A DNA stretch of 31,057 nt from Roseburia_C sp051879315. GTDB taxonomy: Bacteria; Bacillota; Clostridia; Lachnospirales; Lachnospiraceae. Positions 21,825-29,841 of this stretch are shown in pieces. The stretch spans positions 1 to 31,057 of the forward strand of contig JBJELW010000031.1 of assembly GCA_051879315.1 (NCBI GenBank), in the 5' to 3' direction. The translations under genes and the position numbers were made by a program. Position 1 is the stretch's first letter; each line of letters starts with the position of its first letter. Below the pieces are notes generated by a model. That model saw nothing but the letters and a program-made list of their open reading frames with translations, made no database searches and had not been told where the DNA came from.

Positions 21825-24152
21825 TCATTTTTTTATGCTGGCTCTTCTCTTTGACTTCTCCTCATACAGGATCGCATCGGAACGCTTCAGTATTTCTCCC
21901 AGGTTAATGTGAGACGTGCAGTAAAATTCATAGATACCCACAGACATTTCCACATAGTAAGGCTTATCGGAAGTTTCATTAAACTGACGGTAATGCCGTT
22001 TCAAGGTCTGCACCAGAACCCGGTTGAAGTCCGAAACGTCCGTTAGAAACAGCGCCACAAATTCATCTCCGCCAATTCGACCAATCACTGCATCCTCAGG
22101 CAGACATTCCCGCAGATAATCCGCCGCCTTCATAATAGCAAAATCCCCTGCCGCATGGCCAAAACAGTCGTTGATTTCCTTCAAATGGTCCAGATCTCCG
22201 AACAACAGGTAAGCCGTGCTGCCCTCATGATCCTGTATCAGGTGCATGGCCTTTTCCATAAATCCACGCCGATTCAATAGTTTCGTCAGTTCATCCTTCT
22301 CCGAAATAAAACTCAGGATGCTGTTCTGCTCGCGGATCAATTTCAGAGAATTCTGCAAATCATCCTGCACCTTCCGCTCCATCAGGGTCAGCTCCATAAA
22401 CTGGAACATGGAGCCCAGCTGCAGACTGCAGATCTGTACAAACGGAATATCCTGTTGGGCTACCTCGCACACCATCAAGCCATACTGCACATTTCCCGCG
22501 AACAGCACAAATGCTGTGTACGGATGTCCGGAGCCACCCACCAGCATTTTCCGGATGCTGTGTTCTTCATCGATGACCGGGGCCTCATCCTGCTCATAAT
22601 AGCCATTTTCTTCCCCTTTCTGCCATGCCACAAGGCGCAGCGTTTCCGTAAAAGAAATAGCTCCCTGACCATCATATTGGATGGGCTTATCAAACAGGAA
22701 AAAGCAGGTATTTTTAATATTGATCTGCTGCAAACGATCCATAGTGCGAAGCAGTGTGCTACGCCGGTCCATATCTGATGTGAGCAGATCACGGATAAAA
22801 AATGGTACAAACCATGCCTGCCGGTTGAACTGCATCAGTTCCCCTTCCAGCCGGTTCACGGTGTTTCCGCTGATATATTTCCCGGTAGACTCCGTAATCT
22901 GATCCAGAACATGTTCCGTCCGGTCGTTAGGGGCTGACGCTGCCAGAACGCGCAATGCCTTGTTGAGCTGATCTGCCAGCTGTTCTCCTGCCACATAATG
23001 ATTCTCACACATTTTTGCCAGAAAAGGCACCATGTGCTCAAAGGAATACCCTGCTCCATTTTTCTCAAAGATCACTTCATATATGTAGTCAAAATATCCT
23101 CGCAGTTGGGCAGAATACTCCTGTTTTTCCGATTCATAGGGAATGGAGGAAAACAGTTCCTCCTCAATCTGTAAACACTGCTGTTCCATAAAAGGATGGA
23201 TTTTCAGCTGGTCTATGCGTTCCGGCATATAACGCTGGCTGCGGGGTGCACAGCCACAGGAACAACGCTTGTGAAGAACGGTGGGCATACGCACAGACTC
23301 TGTTTGCTCCCCCCGGCACAACTGCAATGCTTTCTGCAATGCCAGATAGCTGAACTGAAAGCTGCTGTGAGCCACACTGGTAAGGGGCGGTTCAATCATC
23401 CTCGCCATACCCACATCATCAAATCCTGTGATAGCAATGTCCCTGCCAACTACCAGATTTCGCTTTTCACACACCTGATAGCCGGTTCGTGCCATGGTAT
23501 CATTGGCAAAGGCAATGGCCTCGAGCCCTTTGTTATGGTCCAGCAAATATTCCACCTGCTCCTCCACGTGCTCGGAAAAGTCCCCATAAGCCACCATCTG
23601 ATCCGTCACCACGATATCGTGTTCCTTCATCACATCCCGGTATGCTGACAAACGCTCAATGGCATCCTGATTATCCCTCGGTCCGGACACAAACCCGATT
23701 TTCCAATAACCATGTTCCCGTACCAGATGTTCCACACAGGCTCTCATGCCAGTGTAATTATCCGCCATGATATATGGAATTCCCGTTCCTTTTGCCTCAC
23801 TCTCCAAAAGAAGCATGGGAATCCCCTGAAAGCGCTCCAAAAACTGCCTCTGGTCATCCTGATTCTGAAAACTATTCAAGGAACCATAGGCAACCACCAA
23901 CGCATCCGGCCGGACAAATTCGGCATAATCATACACACTGGCAAACTGAAAATTGAAATCTCCGGTAAAACTGTTGTGCAGTACATTCTCACAATACTGA
24001 GGCATCTGCGGTCCCATCAAAAAGAACAGATTCACCCCCAGTTCCTGTGCACAACTATAAAAGCCACGCAACAGATCTTCCGTATAATCTGACTGTGTGT
24101 CGCCCAACATAATGGCAATGGTATATTGTTGATCCTGCATTTCCATAAGCAT
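21825..24152 (-). CDS. soluble LacI-type sensor / GGDEF diguanylate cyclase
   Basis: 775 residues from the ATG at 24152, preceded by GAGGTGAGG; a longer in-frame reading would begin upstream of the promoter at 24202. No signal peptide or membrane helix is seen. Residues about 8-285 form a periplasmic-binding-protein-like domain as in LacI/PurR (YTIAIMLGDTQSDYTEDLLR, later AITGFDDVGMARMIEPPLTS), but without the DNA-binding domain. A Cys cluster CSCGC follows, then a long helical/GAF-like middle (about 330-590) and a GGDEF domain with RIGGDEF (GGDEF at 694-698). The RxxD inhibitory site before it is absent. GGDEF enzymes make cyclic di-GMP from GTP; here the LacI-like domain presumably senses a small ligand such as a sugar in the cytoplasm. 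The last bases lie close to the metal-efflux promoter with no clear terminator. Confidence 0.88.
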   Translation of the reverse strand: MLMEMQDQQYTIAIMLGDTQSDYTEDLLRGFYSCAQELGVNLFFLMGPQMPQYCENVLHNSFTGDFNFQFASVYDYAEFVRPDALVVAYGSLNSFQNQDDQRQFLERFQGIPMLLLESEAKGTGIPYIMADNYTGMRACVEHLVREHGYWKIGFVSGPRDNQDAIERLSAYRDVMKEHDIVVTDQMVAYGDFSEHVEEQVEYLLDHNKGLEAIAFANDTMARTGYQVCEKRNLVVGRDIAITGFDDVGMARMIEPPLTSVAHSSFQFSYLALQKALQLCRGEQTESVRMPTVLHKRCSCGCAPRSQRYMPERIDQLKIHPFMEQQCLQIEEELFSSIPYESEKQEYSAQLRGYFDYIYEVIFEKNGAGYSFEHMVPFLAKMCENHYVAGEQLADQLNKALRVLAASAPNDRTEHVLDQITESTGKYISGNTVNRLEGELMQFNRQAWFVPFFIRDLLTSDMDRRSTLLRTMDRLQQINIKNTCFFLFDKPIQYDGQGAISFTETLRLVAWQKGEENGYYEQDEAPVIDEEHSIRKMLVGGSGHPYTAFVLFAGNVQYGLMVCEVAQQDIPFVQICSLQLGSMFQFMELTLMERKVQDDLQNSLKLIREQNSILSFISEKDELTKLLNRRGFMEKAMHLIQDHEGSTAYLLFGDLDHLKEINDCFGHAAGDFAIMKAADYLRECLPEDAVIGRIGGDEFVALFLTDVSDFNRVLVQTLKRHYRQFNETSDKPYYVEMSVGIYEFYCTSHINLGEILKRSDAILYEEKSKRRASIKK

Positions 24153-24201
24153 TTCCTCACCTCTTGTGTGTCGTATCCGGTGTCGTTCTCCCTTTTCACC
24201 T

Positions 24202-24230
24202 ATTATATCATTGTTACTTTCTATCGTCAT
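24202..24230 (-). promoter_or_regulatory. promoter of the GGDEF protein gene
   Basis: Minus strand: perfect -10 TATAAT (24202-24207), 17-base spacer, -35 ATGACG (24225-24230, four of six). It lies about 45 bases upstream of the ATG at 24152, which supports that start over any start further upstream. Confidence 0.55.
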
Positions 24231-24333
24231 GTATTTCCGTAAATTTTCGTATTTTTCCAAGCCAAAAATTTAATCAAAAAAATTCTAGACAAATCTCAAT
24301 TTATGTGATAATATAATCAAGCATGTTTAAGAA

Positions 24334-24407
24334 CGATGCGTGGCTCAGCTTGGTAGAGCGCTGCGTTCGGGACGCAGAGGTCGCAGGTTCAAATCCTGTC
24401 GCATCGA
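24334..24407 (+). tRNA. tRNA-Pro (anticodon CGG)
   Basis: Complete cloverleaf: acceptor arms CGATGCG/CGCATCG, D arm GCTC...GAGC, anticodon arm CTGCG-TTCGGGA-CGCAG with anticodon CGG at 24368-24370 (reads CCG), T arm GCAGG-TTCAAAT-CCTGT, discriminator A. CCA is not encoded. A terminator follows at once. The last 18 bases of the gene plus three more are repeated 169 bp downstream. Confidence 0.97.
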
Positions 24408-24579
24408 CTAAAAAGACTCTTCGGTTTAGAAGAGTCTTTTTTGTTGGTATGATGGAATTTGAACCTGCTCAACTCTAAAAAACACCCGGGACCAGGGTCG
24501 CAGGGCGCTGGGTGTCCGGGGGACACCCGTTTAGCGCCGACCGAAGCGAAGCGGAGACCAAATCCTGTCGCATCGACTA
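24390..24579 (+). repeat. duplicated tRNA-Pro 3' end (att-like direct repeat) around a GC-rich hairpin element
   Basis: The 21 bases 24390-24410 (T-loop to just past the discriminator base) recur exactly at 24559-24579. This is the segment that tyrosine integrases commonly use as attachment core at tRNA genes. Between the copies lies the tRNA terminator and about 115 bases of GC-rich sequence with no gene. It contains a nested hairpin, GGCGCT/AGCGCC (24504-24509 with 24533-24538) around GGGTGTCC/GGACACCC (24510-24517 with 24521-24528), and an alternative partner ACACCC at 24482-24487. The flanking GACCGAAGCGAAGCGGAG string resembles tails I have seen near mobile elements of gut Firmicutes, but I cannot name the element. 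Confidence 0.7.
24410..24442 (+). terminator. terminator directly behind tRNA-Pro
   Basis: AAAAAGACTCTTC and GAAGAGTCTTTTTT arms around a six-base loop, a near-perfect Rho-independent terminator starting three bases after the tRNA. Confidence 0.85.
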
Positions 24580-24587
24580 CGTTAAAA

Positions 24588-24627
24588 AGACGGGAATCCT
24601 TGATTTTACGGGGATTCCCGTTTTTTT
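24588..24627 (+). terminator. second terminator, behind the duplicated tRNA end
   Basis: ACGGGAATCC (24590-24599) pairs perfectly with GGATTCCCGT (24612-24621), followed by seven T. Its position after the second copy of the tRNA 3' end suggests it was the original tRNA-Pro terminator before an insertion. Confidence 0.85.
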
Positions 24628-24649
24628 GCCTCCAAATTTATTCTGTTTT

Positions 24650-24769
24650 TTGAGAACAGTTGAGAACAACTACCACCCAATCATGCCCGGCAGAGAAAGT
24701 TTTATCAGCAGCCGCTTATACTCTGCCTTGCGATAAATGGGTTGACAGGCTTATAATACTTTGAGAACA
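24650..24769 (+). promoter_or_regulatory. three TTGAGAACA repeats upstream of the response regulator gene
   Basis: TTGAGAACA occurs at 24650-24658, 24660-24668 and 24761-24769. The first two are in tandem with a 10-bp period, one helical turn, as expected for OmpR/PhoB-family binding; the third lies just after the -10 box. They are probably sites of the response regulator that follows. Because they lie close to the tRNA att-like repeat, integrase arm sites are an alternative. Confidence 0.45.
24728..24757 (+). promoter_or_regulatory. promoter of the first two-component operon
   Basis: -35 TTGCGA (24728-24733), 18-base spacer, perfect -10 TATAAT (24752-24757). A TTGACA at 24742 is too close to the -10 box to be its partner. 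The leader is about 50 nt to the ATG at 24817. Confidence 0.5.
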
Positions 24770-24816
24770 AATCAGATAAATGAAACAACCGCCCCAGCGG
24801 CAGAACGGAGACAAAA

Positions 24817-25491
24817 ATGCGTATTTTGGTTGCGGAAGACGATTCCAGATTATTGAAGTCGCTTCTTCATATTTTAAAAATGAATAACTACAGCGTGGAT
24901 GGTGTTTCCGATGGAAATGCGGCTCTGGAGCTGGCCATGTCCGGAGAGTACGACGGACTGGTATTTGACATTATGATGCCGGGAATGGACGGATTGGAAG
25001 TCCTTAAAACCCTTCGCGCCAGCGGAATTACTACCCCGGCCCTGTTCCTCACTGCAAGAACCGAACTGGAACAACGGGTGGAAGGTCTGGATGCAGGAGC
25101 GGACGATTATTTATCCAAACCTTTTCAAACCGCAGAGCTTCTGGCCCGGATCCGGGCCATGCTCCGCCGGAAGGAAAACTACACGCCGGATCTGCTTTCC
25201 GTGGAGGATCTGGTGCTAAACTGCTCCACCTACGAGGTATTTTTCCAGGGTCAATGCCAGACCTTAAGCGGCAAAGAGTTCCAGGTCCTGGAAATGCTGA
25301 TGCATTCCCCCAATATGATCATTCCCACCGAGCGTTTCATGACCCATATCTGGGGCTGGGATACCGATGTGGATACCAGCGTAGTATGGGTCCACATTTC
25401 CAATCTAAGGAAAAAACTCAGTTCCATATCGGCACCTTTTAACATCCGGTTTGTGCGAAATGCCGGATACATTTTGGAGAAAACGAAATGA
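24817..25491 (+). CDS. OmpR-family response regulator
   Basis: 224 residues. The receiver domain (1-115) has the acidic pocket EDD (7-9), phospho-acceptor Asp51 in VFDIMMPGMDG, Thr79 and Lys101 in SKPF. The C-terminal winged helix (about 128-222) carries the typical LSGKEFQVLEMLM, DVDTSVVWVHISNLRKKL and RNAGYIL phrases. CGGAGA lies upstream of the ATG. The kinase gene overlaps by four bases (ATGA), so the pair is one operon, and a MacB-like ABC permease and ATPase follow on the same strand. By the usual arrangement in Firmicutes this system senses an envelope stress, such as an antimicrobial peptide, and induces the adjacent ABC genes; that target is an inference. Confidence 0.93.
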   Translation: MRILVAEDDSRLLKSLLHILKMNNYSVDGVSDGNAALELAMSGEYDGLVFDIMMPGMDGLEVLKTLRASGITTPALFLTARTELEQRVEGLDAGADDYLSKPFQTAELLARIRAMLRRKENYTPDLLSVEDLVLNCSTYEVFFQGQCQTLSGKEFQVLEMLMHSPNMIIPTERFMTHIWGWDTDVDTSVVWVHISNLRKKLSSISAPFNIRFVRNAGYILEKTK

Positions 25492-26714
25492 TATACAACC
25501 TACAAAAAAAATTCATTAAAATATGCGCCGTATCCCTTTCCCTGGTCCTGCTGATCATCTATGTGCTGATTGCCGTTTTCAGCAGCACCCAGCTGAATGC
25601 TTCCATGGATCAGCTCATGGAAAGAATATCAACAGACGACGGGCGCCAGCCCTATAAGGATCCCAAATATACCGACAGACCGGATGAACGTCGTTTTCCC
25701 GGGTTTATGATGGAGGATACAAGATTCAGCGCCCGGTATTTTGTGGTGTCACTGGATAAAGACGGAAATCCCGTTTTCATCAACACGGACTCCTCCTCCG
25801 TAACGGAAGAAACAGCCCTGGAATATGCTGTAAAGGCAATGGACAAGCAGCACGACAGAGGCTGGATTTCCCCTTTCCGCTATCACATTCAGCATACCGC
25901 GGAGAGCGATACCATCTTCTTTCTAGACGGGAGCATGAACCTGTCTACCTCCATCACCACGGTAATCACGGTATACGCCGTATTGTTCGGCAGCTTTTTT
26001 ATAATTTTTCTTTTGATCGTATTCTTCTCCAAGCGGGCAGTGAAACCAATCGCTGAAAGCTATGAGAAGCAAAAACAGTTTATCACGGATGCCAATCACG
26101 AGTTAAAGACACCACTGACGTTAATCATGGCAAACCTGGATATTATTGAATCGGAGATCGGGCCAAACGAATGGCTCAGCGATATCCGCAGCGAAAGCGA
26201 GCAGATGAGTGCATTGGTAAATCAGCTGGTTGCCCTGACCAGAATGGATGAGGGAACCAAAAATGTCCAGTTTGAGCAGTTCAATCTCAGTGAACTGCTA
26301 CAGGATCTATGCGTGGATTTTGAAGCACTGACAGAGCAGAAAAATGAGACTCTGACGGTATCCTTAGAACCGGATGTCTCATTTTATGGAGACAAAAGCG
26401 CTGTGCACCGGCTTTTGTCTATTTTGCTGGACAACGCTGCCAAATACTGTGATCCCTCCGGAGATATTCTGGTGTCTCTGACTGGCGGAAAACACCCCAC
26501 CATATGTATCGAAAATACCTACAGCCAGGTGAATGAAGTGGAGCTGGACAAGCTGTTTGACCGTTTCTACCGTTCTGATAAATCCCGTACATCCAACGGA
26601 AGTTTCGGCATTGGCCTGTCCATTGCCAAGGCCATTGTGCAGAACCACCACGGTAAAATATCTGCCTACAAAAAAGATGCCGAACATATTGGATTTAAAA
26701 TTAATTTTAAATAG
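25488..26714 (+). CDS. membrane sensor histidine kinase
   Basis: 408 residues, overlapping the response regulator stop by four bases. Two membrane helices (about 12-33 and 158-182) enclose an extracytoplasmic sensor of about 125 residues rich in charged residues (YKDPKYTDRPDERR). The H box FITDANHELKTPLTLI puts the phospho-accepting His at 204; then the N box LLDNAAKYCD, the DRFYRSDKSR F box and the G box GSFGIGLSIAKAIV. No clear HAMP domain is visible; the second helix leads almost directly into the H box. The sensor is larger than in BceS-type kinases, which nearly lack one, so it probably detects its signal itself. It works with the regulator at 24817-25491. Confidence 0.92.
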   Translation: MIYNLQKKFIKICAVSLSLVLLIIYVLIAVFSSTQLNASMDQLMERISTDDGRQPYKDPKYTDRPDERRFPGFMMEDTRFSARYFVVSLDKDGNPVFINTDSSSVTEETALEYAVKAMDKQHDRGWISPFRYHIQHTAESDTIFFLDGSMNLSTSITTVITVYAVLFGSFFIIFLLIVFFSKRAVKPIAESYEKQKQFITDANHELKTPLTLIMANLDIIESEIGPNEWLSDIRSESEQMSALVNQLVALTRMDEGTKNVQFEQFNLSELLQDLCVDFEALTEQKNETLTVSLEPDVSFYGDKSAVHRLLSILLDNAAKYCDPSGDILVSLTGGKHPTICIENTYSQVNEVELDKLFDRFYRSDKSRTSNGSFGIGLSIAKAIVQNHHGKISAYKKDAEHIGFKINFK

Positions 26715-26833
26715 TGGGACATATTTGCGGGCGGCGCGGGATTTTGAAAATTTACCAACTCTTTAGCCTGCCTTAAGGTTCAAATGCTAGGATAACAATG
26801 CTTATCATGAGTTTTGTTAAAGGAGTATTTGAA

Positions 26834-28402
26834 ATGTACATTATTAAAAACGCTTTAAAATGCATCGCCCGTTCCAAAGGGCGCAACATCCTCATCGGGG
26901 TGATCGTACTGGTTATCGCATTCTCCGCCTGCATTGGTCTTTCCATCCGCCAGGCCGCAGAAAAAGCAAAGTCCGACACATTGGACGGACTGACAGTAAC
27001 CGCAACCATTTCCTTTGACCGGCAGGCCATGATGCAGGACCTGCAAAACGATGCCGGCAGCATGGGGCAGGGCGGCGGACGATTCGACAAGGGTCAGTTT
27101 GCTGAGCTGATGGGAGATGCCTCTTCTCTAAGTCTGGAGGAATATCAAAAGTACGCAGAAGCGGACTGTGTGAAGGATTTCTATTATTCTCAGACCATTT
27201 CCATGAACGGATCGGATAATATTTCTCCGGTCACAACCGAAACCACCGACACCACGGAAACCGCGGAAGCCGGACCTGCTGATAATATTAACAATGCCGG
27301 AGCAGGCAAAGGCGAAATGATGGGCGGATACTCTTTCGCTGATTTTCAGGTCATCGGTTACAGCAGTGAATCTGCCATGACCTCTTTTGTGGACGGAACC
27401 GCTTCCATCACCGAAGGTTCTATTTTTGAAGAAGGCACGGAAGATCCGGACTGTATTATTTCCCAGGAACTGGCTGCTTTTAATGATATTTCTGTGGGGG
27501 ATACCATAGAACTTGTGAATCCGAATAATGAGGTGGAGACCTACACACTGACTGTTTCCGGTTTATATACGGATTCCTCTGCCAACGAAAGCGCATTCGG
27601 GATGCACGGCATGACCTTTAGTGATCCTGCCAACCAGATTTACATGAGCTGCAACGCGCTTCAGATCATCCTTTCCTCTTCTGAATCGCTGAATGCAGCT
27701 TCGTCCGATGAAACACAGGCAGCCCTGTCCGGTGAGATATCCGGCACCTATGTATTTGCCGATGCAGAATCATACGCCCGGTTTGAAGAAGAGGTGCGCG
27801 AGCTGGGACTGGATGATTCCTATACCGTGTCCTCATCAGATCTGACCGCTTATGAAAACAGTCTTGCACCGCTGAGTACATTAAGCAGCACCGCAGGCTG
27901 GTTTCTCATGGTAATTCTCATCATCGGAGCCATTATTCTGATTGTACTCAACATCTTTAACGTGCGGGAGCGAAAATACGAGATTGGCGTCCTTACCGCC
28001 ATGGGGATGAGCAAAATAAAAGTGGCTTTACAATTTTTGACAGAAATCTTTGTGGTCACTCTGGCAGCTGTTATCATTGGTGCTGCGGCAGGCGCAGTTT
28101 CCTCTGTTCCTGTGACAAATGCCCTCCTGGCAAGTCAGGTGGAAGCACAGACCTCCCAGTCTGCCCGGATGGAACAGAATTTCGGCCGGGGTGGGCAGGA
28201 CTTTGGTGGTGGCTCTCTGAAAGGTGAATCCCCTTCCATGCCTGAAACCAATTATATTTCCGAAATCAATTCTGCCACAAATATGACGGTAATTATTCAG
28301 ATGCTGGGTATCGCCGTACTGCTGACATTGATTTCCGGTGCCGTATCCATGCTGTTTATCATGCGGTATGAGCCGCTGAAAATTCTCGCAAACAGAGATT
28401 AA
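26834..28402 (+). CDS. MacB/FtsX-type ABC transporter permease
   Basis: 522 residues from the ATG at 26834, which has AAAGGAG eight bases upstream; the in-frame ATG at 26798 lacks one. The topology is that of MacB: one N-terminal helix (about 20-40, after the charged AIRSKGRN-like stretch 'CIARSKGRN'), an extracytoplasmic domain of about 310 residues with a Ser/Thr/Gly-rich part, and three C-terminal helices (about 354-375, 402-425, 487-510) with the FtsX phrase NVRERKYEIGVLTAMGMSK. Such proteins transmit ATPase movement across the membrane to push out or sense peptides. The ATPase gene follows after 12 bp. A 119-bp gap separates it from the kinase gene and may hold a promoter, though I see none of good quality. 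Confidence 0.88.
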   Translation: MYIIKNALKCIARSKGRNILIGVIVLVIAFSACIGLSIRQAAEKAKSDTLDGLTVTATISFDRQAMMQDLQNDAGSMGQGGGRFDKGQFAELMGDASSLSLEEYQKYAEADCVKDFYYSQTISMNGSDNISPVTTETTDTTETAEAGPADNINNAGAGKGEMMGGYSFADFQVIGYSSESAMTSFVDGTASITEGSIFEEGTEDPDCIISQELAAFNDISVGDTIELVNPNNEVETYTLTVSGLYTDSSANESAFGMHGMTFSDPANQIYMSCNALQIILSSSESLNAASSDETQAALSGEISGTYVFADAESYARFEEEVRELGLDDSYTVSSSDLTAYENSLAPLSTLSSTAGWFLMVILIIGAIILIVLNIFNVRERKYEIGVLTAMGMSKIKVALQFLTEIFVVTLAAVIIGAAAGAVSSVPVTNALLASQVEAQTSQSARMEQNFGRGGQDFGGGSLKGESPSMPETNYISEINSATNMTVIIQMLGIAVLLTLISGAVSMLFIMRYEPLKILANRD

Positions 28403-28414
28403 GGAGGTCGTTTC

Positions 28415-29068
28415 ATGTCTGTTTTATCACTTGAAAATATTTGTTATTCCTACGGGAAAACCCCCGTGCTGGATCATATATCATTCGATTTTGAAAAAGG
28501 GAAAATGTATTGCATTATGGGAAAGTCCGGTGCCGGAAAGACCACGCTGCTCTCCGTGCTGTCCGGTCTGGCCATGCCGGACAGCGGCACCATCAATTAC
28601 GAGGGAAAAAGCATGCAACACATCAACAAATACAAATTCCGCAGCAAATATATGGGAGTTATTTTCCAGAGTTTTAACCTTATGACAAAATTTACAGCTG
28701 TTGAGAATGTGGTGTTATCCATGGAGATCGCCGGTGTGAAAGGCATCAATAAAAAAGAAAAAGCCCTGCAGCTTTTAGAAAGCGTAGGGCTTAACAATGA
28801 CGAAGCAAACCGCAGAATCTTAAAACTCTCCGGAGGTCAGCAGCAGCGCGTAGCCATCGCACGGGCACTGTCTTACGATCCCGATATTATATTGGCAGAC
28901 GAACCCACCGGGAATCTGGATTCCGAGACCCAGCAGGAAATCATGAACATCTTCCGCAGGCTTGCAGACAACGGAAAATGTGTCATCATTGTCAGTCATT
29001 CCTCTGACGTAGCCAAGGGCTGCGATGAAATTTACCGGCTGCAAAGGCTTTCCACCAAAGCCAAATAA
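28415..29068 (+). CDS. ABC transporter ATP-binding protein (MacB/LolD-type)
   Basis: 217 residues. Walker A GKSGAGKTT (about 36-44), Q loop in VIFQSFNLM, signature LSGGQQQRVAIARAL, Walker B IILADEPTGNLD with catalytic Glu, and switch His in IIVSHSSDVA. The DEPTGNLDS phrase and length are typical of the MacB/LolD/BceA group. The ribosome binding site AAGGAGG overlaps the stop codon of the permease gene, so the two are translated together and form one transporter. There is no membrane-fusion protein gene, as in other Gram-positive versions. Likely substrate: antimicrobial or signalling peptides (family knowledge, not seen in sequence). Confidence 0.93.
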   Translation: MSVLSLENICYSYGKTPVLDHISFDFEKGKMYCIMGKSGAGKTTLLSVLSGLAMPDSGTINYEGKSMQHINKYKFRSKYMGVIFQSFNLMTKFTAVENVVLSMEIAGVKGINKKEKALQLLESVGLNNDEANRRILKLSGGQQQRVAIARALSYDPDIILADEPTGNLDSETQQEIMNIFRRLADNGKCVIIVSHSSDVAKGCDEIYRLQRLSTKAK

Positions 29069-29140
29069 TTATCAGACCGCGTCCGATCGTTCGGGGATGT
29101 TTTACTCTGTAACCGTTATGTCACCGGTGGGACGGATCGA

Positions 29141-29644
29141 TTATTCGACAACCAGCCGTCCCGACCCGATCCGGCGCACAATCTCTGTATCCCGCACGGT
29201 CCGGGCATCTGTAAATGCCGCATTGGCCCTGCAAATTTCCTCAGGCGTAGCCCAGGTAAAGTAGAACCCCTTTTCCTGCTCACTTTCCGTCAGCTGCAGG
29301 GGCTTTTTCTCTCGCGTCACGTCGCACACATAGAAATAGGTGTGTCTCTTAAAAATCTGCTCCGGCCGGAACAAGTCTTTGCGGATCTCCTCCGTCTCCA
29401 CCAGCGGCCGGATGCTTTCCTTTATCACGGTAAGGCCTGTCTCTTCCGCCACTTCCCGAACCAGACATTCCACATGATCCTCATTTTCCTCGATTCCCCC
29501 ACCGGGAATCTTATATTCCCCTTCATTGCTGCACTGCATAGCCAACTTTCCATCCCGCATAATAATGGCCCGCACCGTGGTGCGTTTGCAGACTTCCGTA
29601 AGTCCCTCATAATCCTTTTCATCAAATGTAATCTGTGTATTCAT
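29141..29644 (-). CDS. Nudix-family hydrolase
   Basis: 167 residues. The Nudix box is complete: GGGIEENEDHVECLV then REVAEETGLT (about 48-72), matching Gx5Ex7REUxEExGU, whose Glu residues bind Mg. Nudix enzymes cleave nucleoside diphosphates linked to another group. The segments before the box (TTVRAIIMRDGKLAMQC) and after it (HTYFYVCDVT, FYFTWATPEEI) agree with the Nudix fold and do not define a substrate. A GGGAT/AGGA site precedes the ATG. It converges on the ABC ATPase gene with 72 bp between, in which I see no convincing terminator, and diverges from the response regulator at 29842 through a symmetric promoter region. Confidence 0.9.
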   Translation of the reverse strand: MNTQITFDEKDYEGLTEVCKRTTVRAIIMRDGKLAMQCSNEGEYKIPGGGIEENEDHVECLVREVAEETGLTVIKESIRPLVETEEIRKDLFRPEQIFKRHTYFYVCDVTREKKPLQLTESEQEKGFYFTWATPEEICRANAAFTDARTVRDTEIVRRIGSGRLVVE

Positions 29645-29716
29645 ATCCTATCCCTGCCCAGCGCCTCCACAGGTTCCTGTGAAAGCAACTTCCTCATCCC
29701 TTTGTTTATTTCTGTG

Positions 29717-29749
29717 AGTATAGCACATTCCATTCTTTTATGCTACACT
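29717..29749. promoter_or_regulatory. face-to-face overlapping promoters in an inverted repeat
   Basis: AGTATAGCA (29717-29725) and TGCTACACT (29741-29749) are inverted copies (eight of nine), 15 bases apart. Read leftward, TGCTATACT is an extended -10 box for the Nudix gene; read rightward, TGCTACACT is an extended -10 box for the response regulator gene. Each -10 box lies where the other promoter's -35 would be, so only one can be used at a time. Confidence 0.5.
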
Positions 29750-29841
29750 TACCTTACTTGAGTTTCCCATTTTTTATTTTACAGGATCCAAAGCACCTGT
29801 CACCCAATAGGACAGGGAGATATTTGTACAAGGAGACCGAT

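Noticed and set aside
24459..24736. Small open frames in the tRNA-Pro downstream segment
   Set aside because: They cross two terminators and the tRNA-end repeat, have no ribosome binding site and odd composition; the region is better explained as an integration scar.
24742..24757. TTGACA (24742) with TATAAT (24752) as one promoter
   Set aside because: Only four bases separate them, far below the 16-18 needed; a TTGCGA at 24728 gives a usable spacing.
29069..29140. Terminator between the ABC ATPase and Nudix genes
   Set aside because: Short GC-rich inverted repeats are present (CCGA/TCGG) but no T run follows on either strand.
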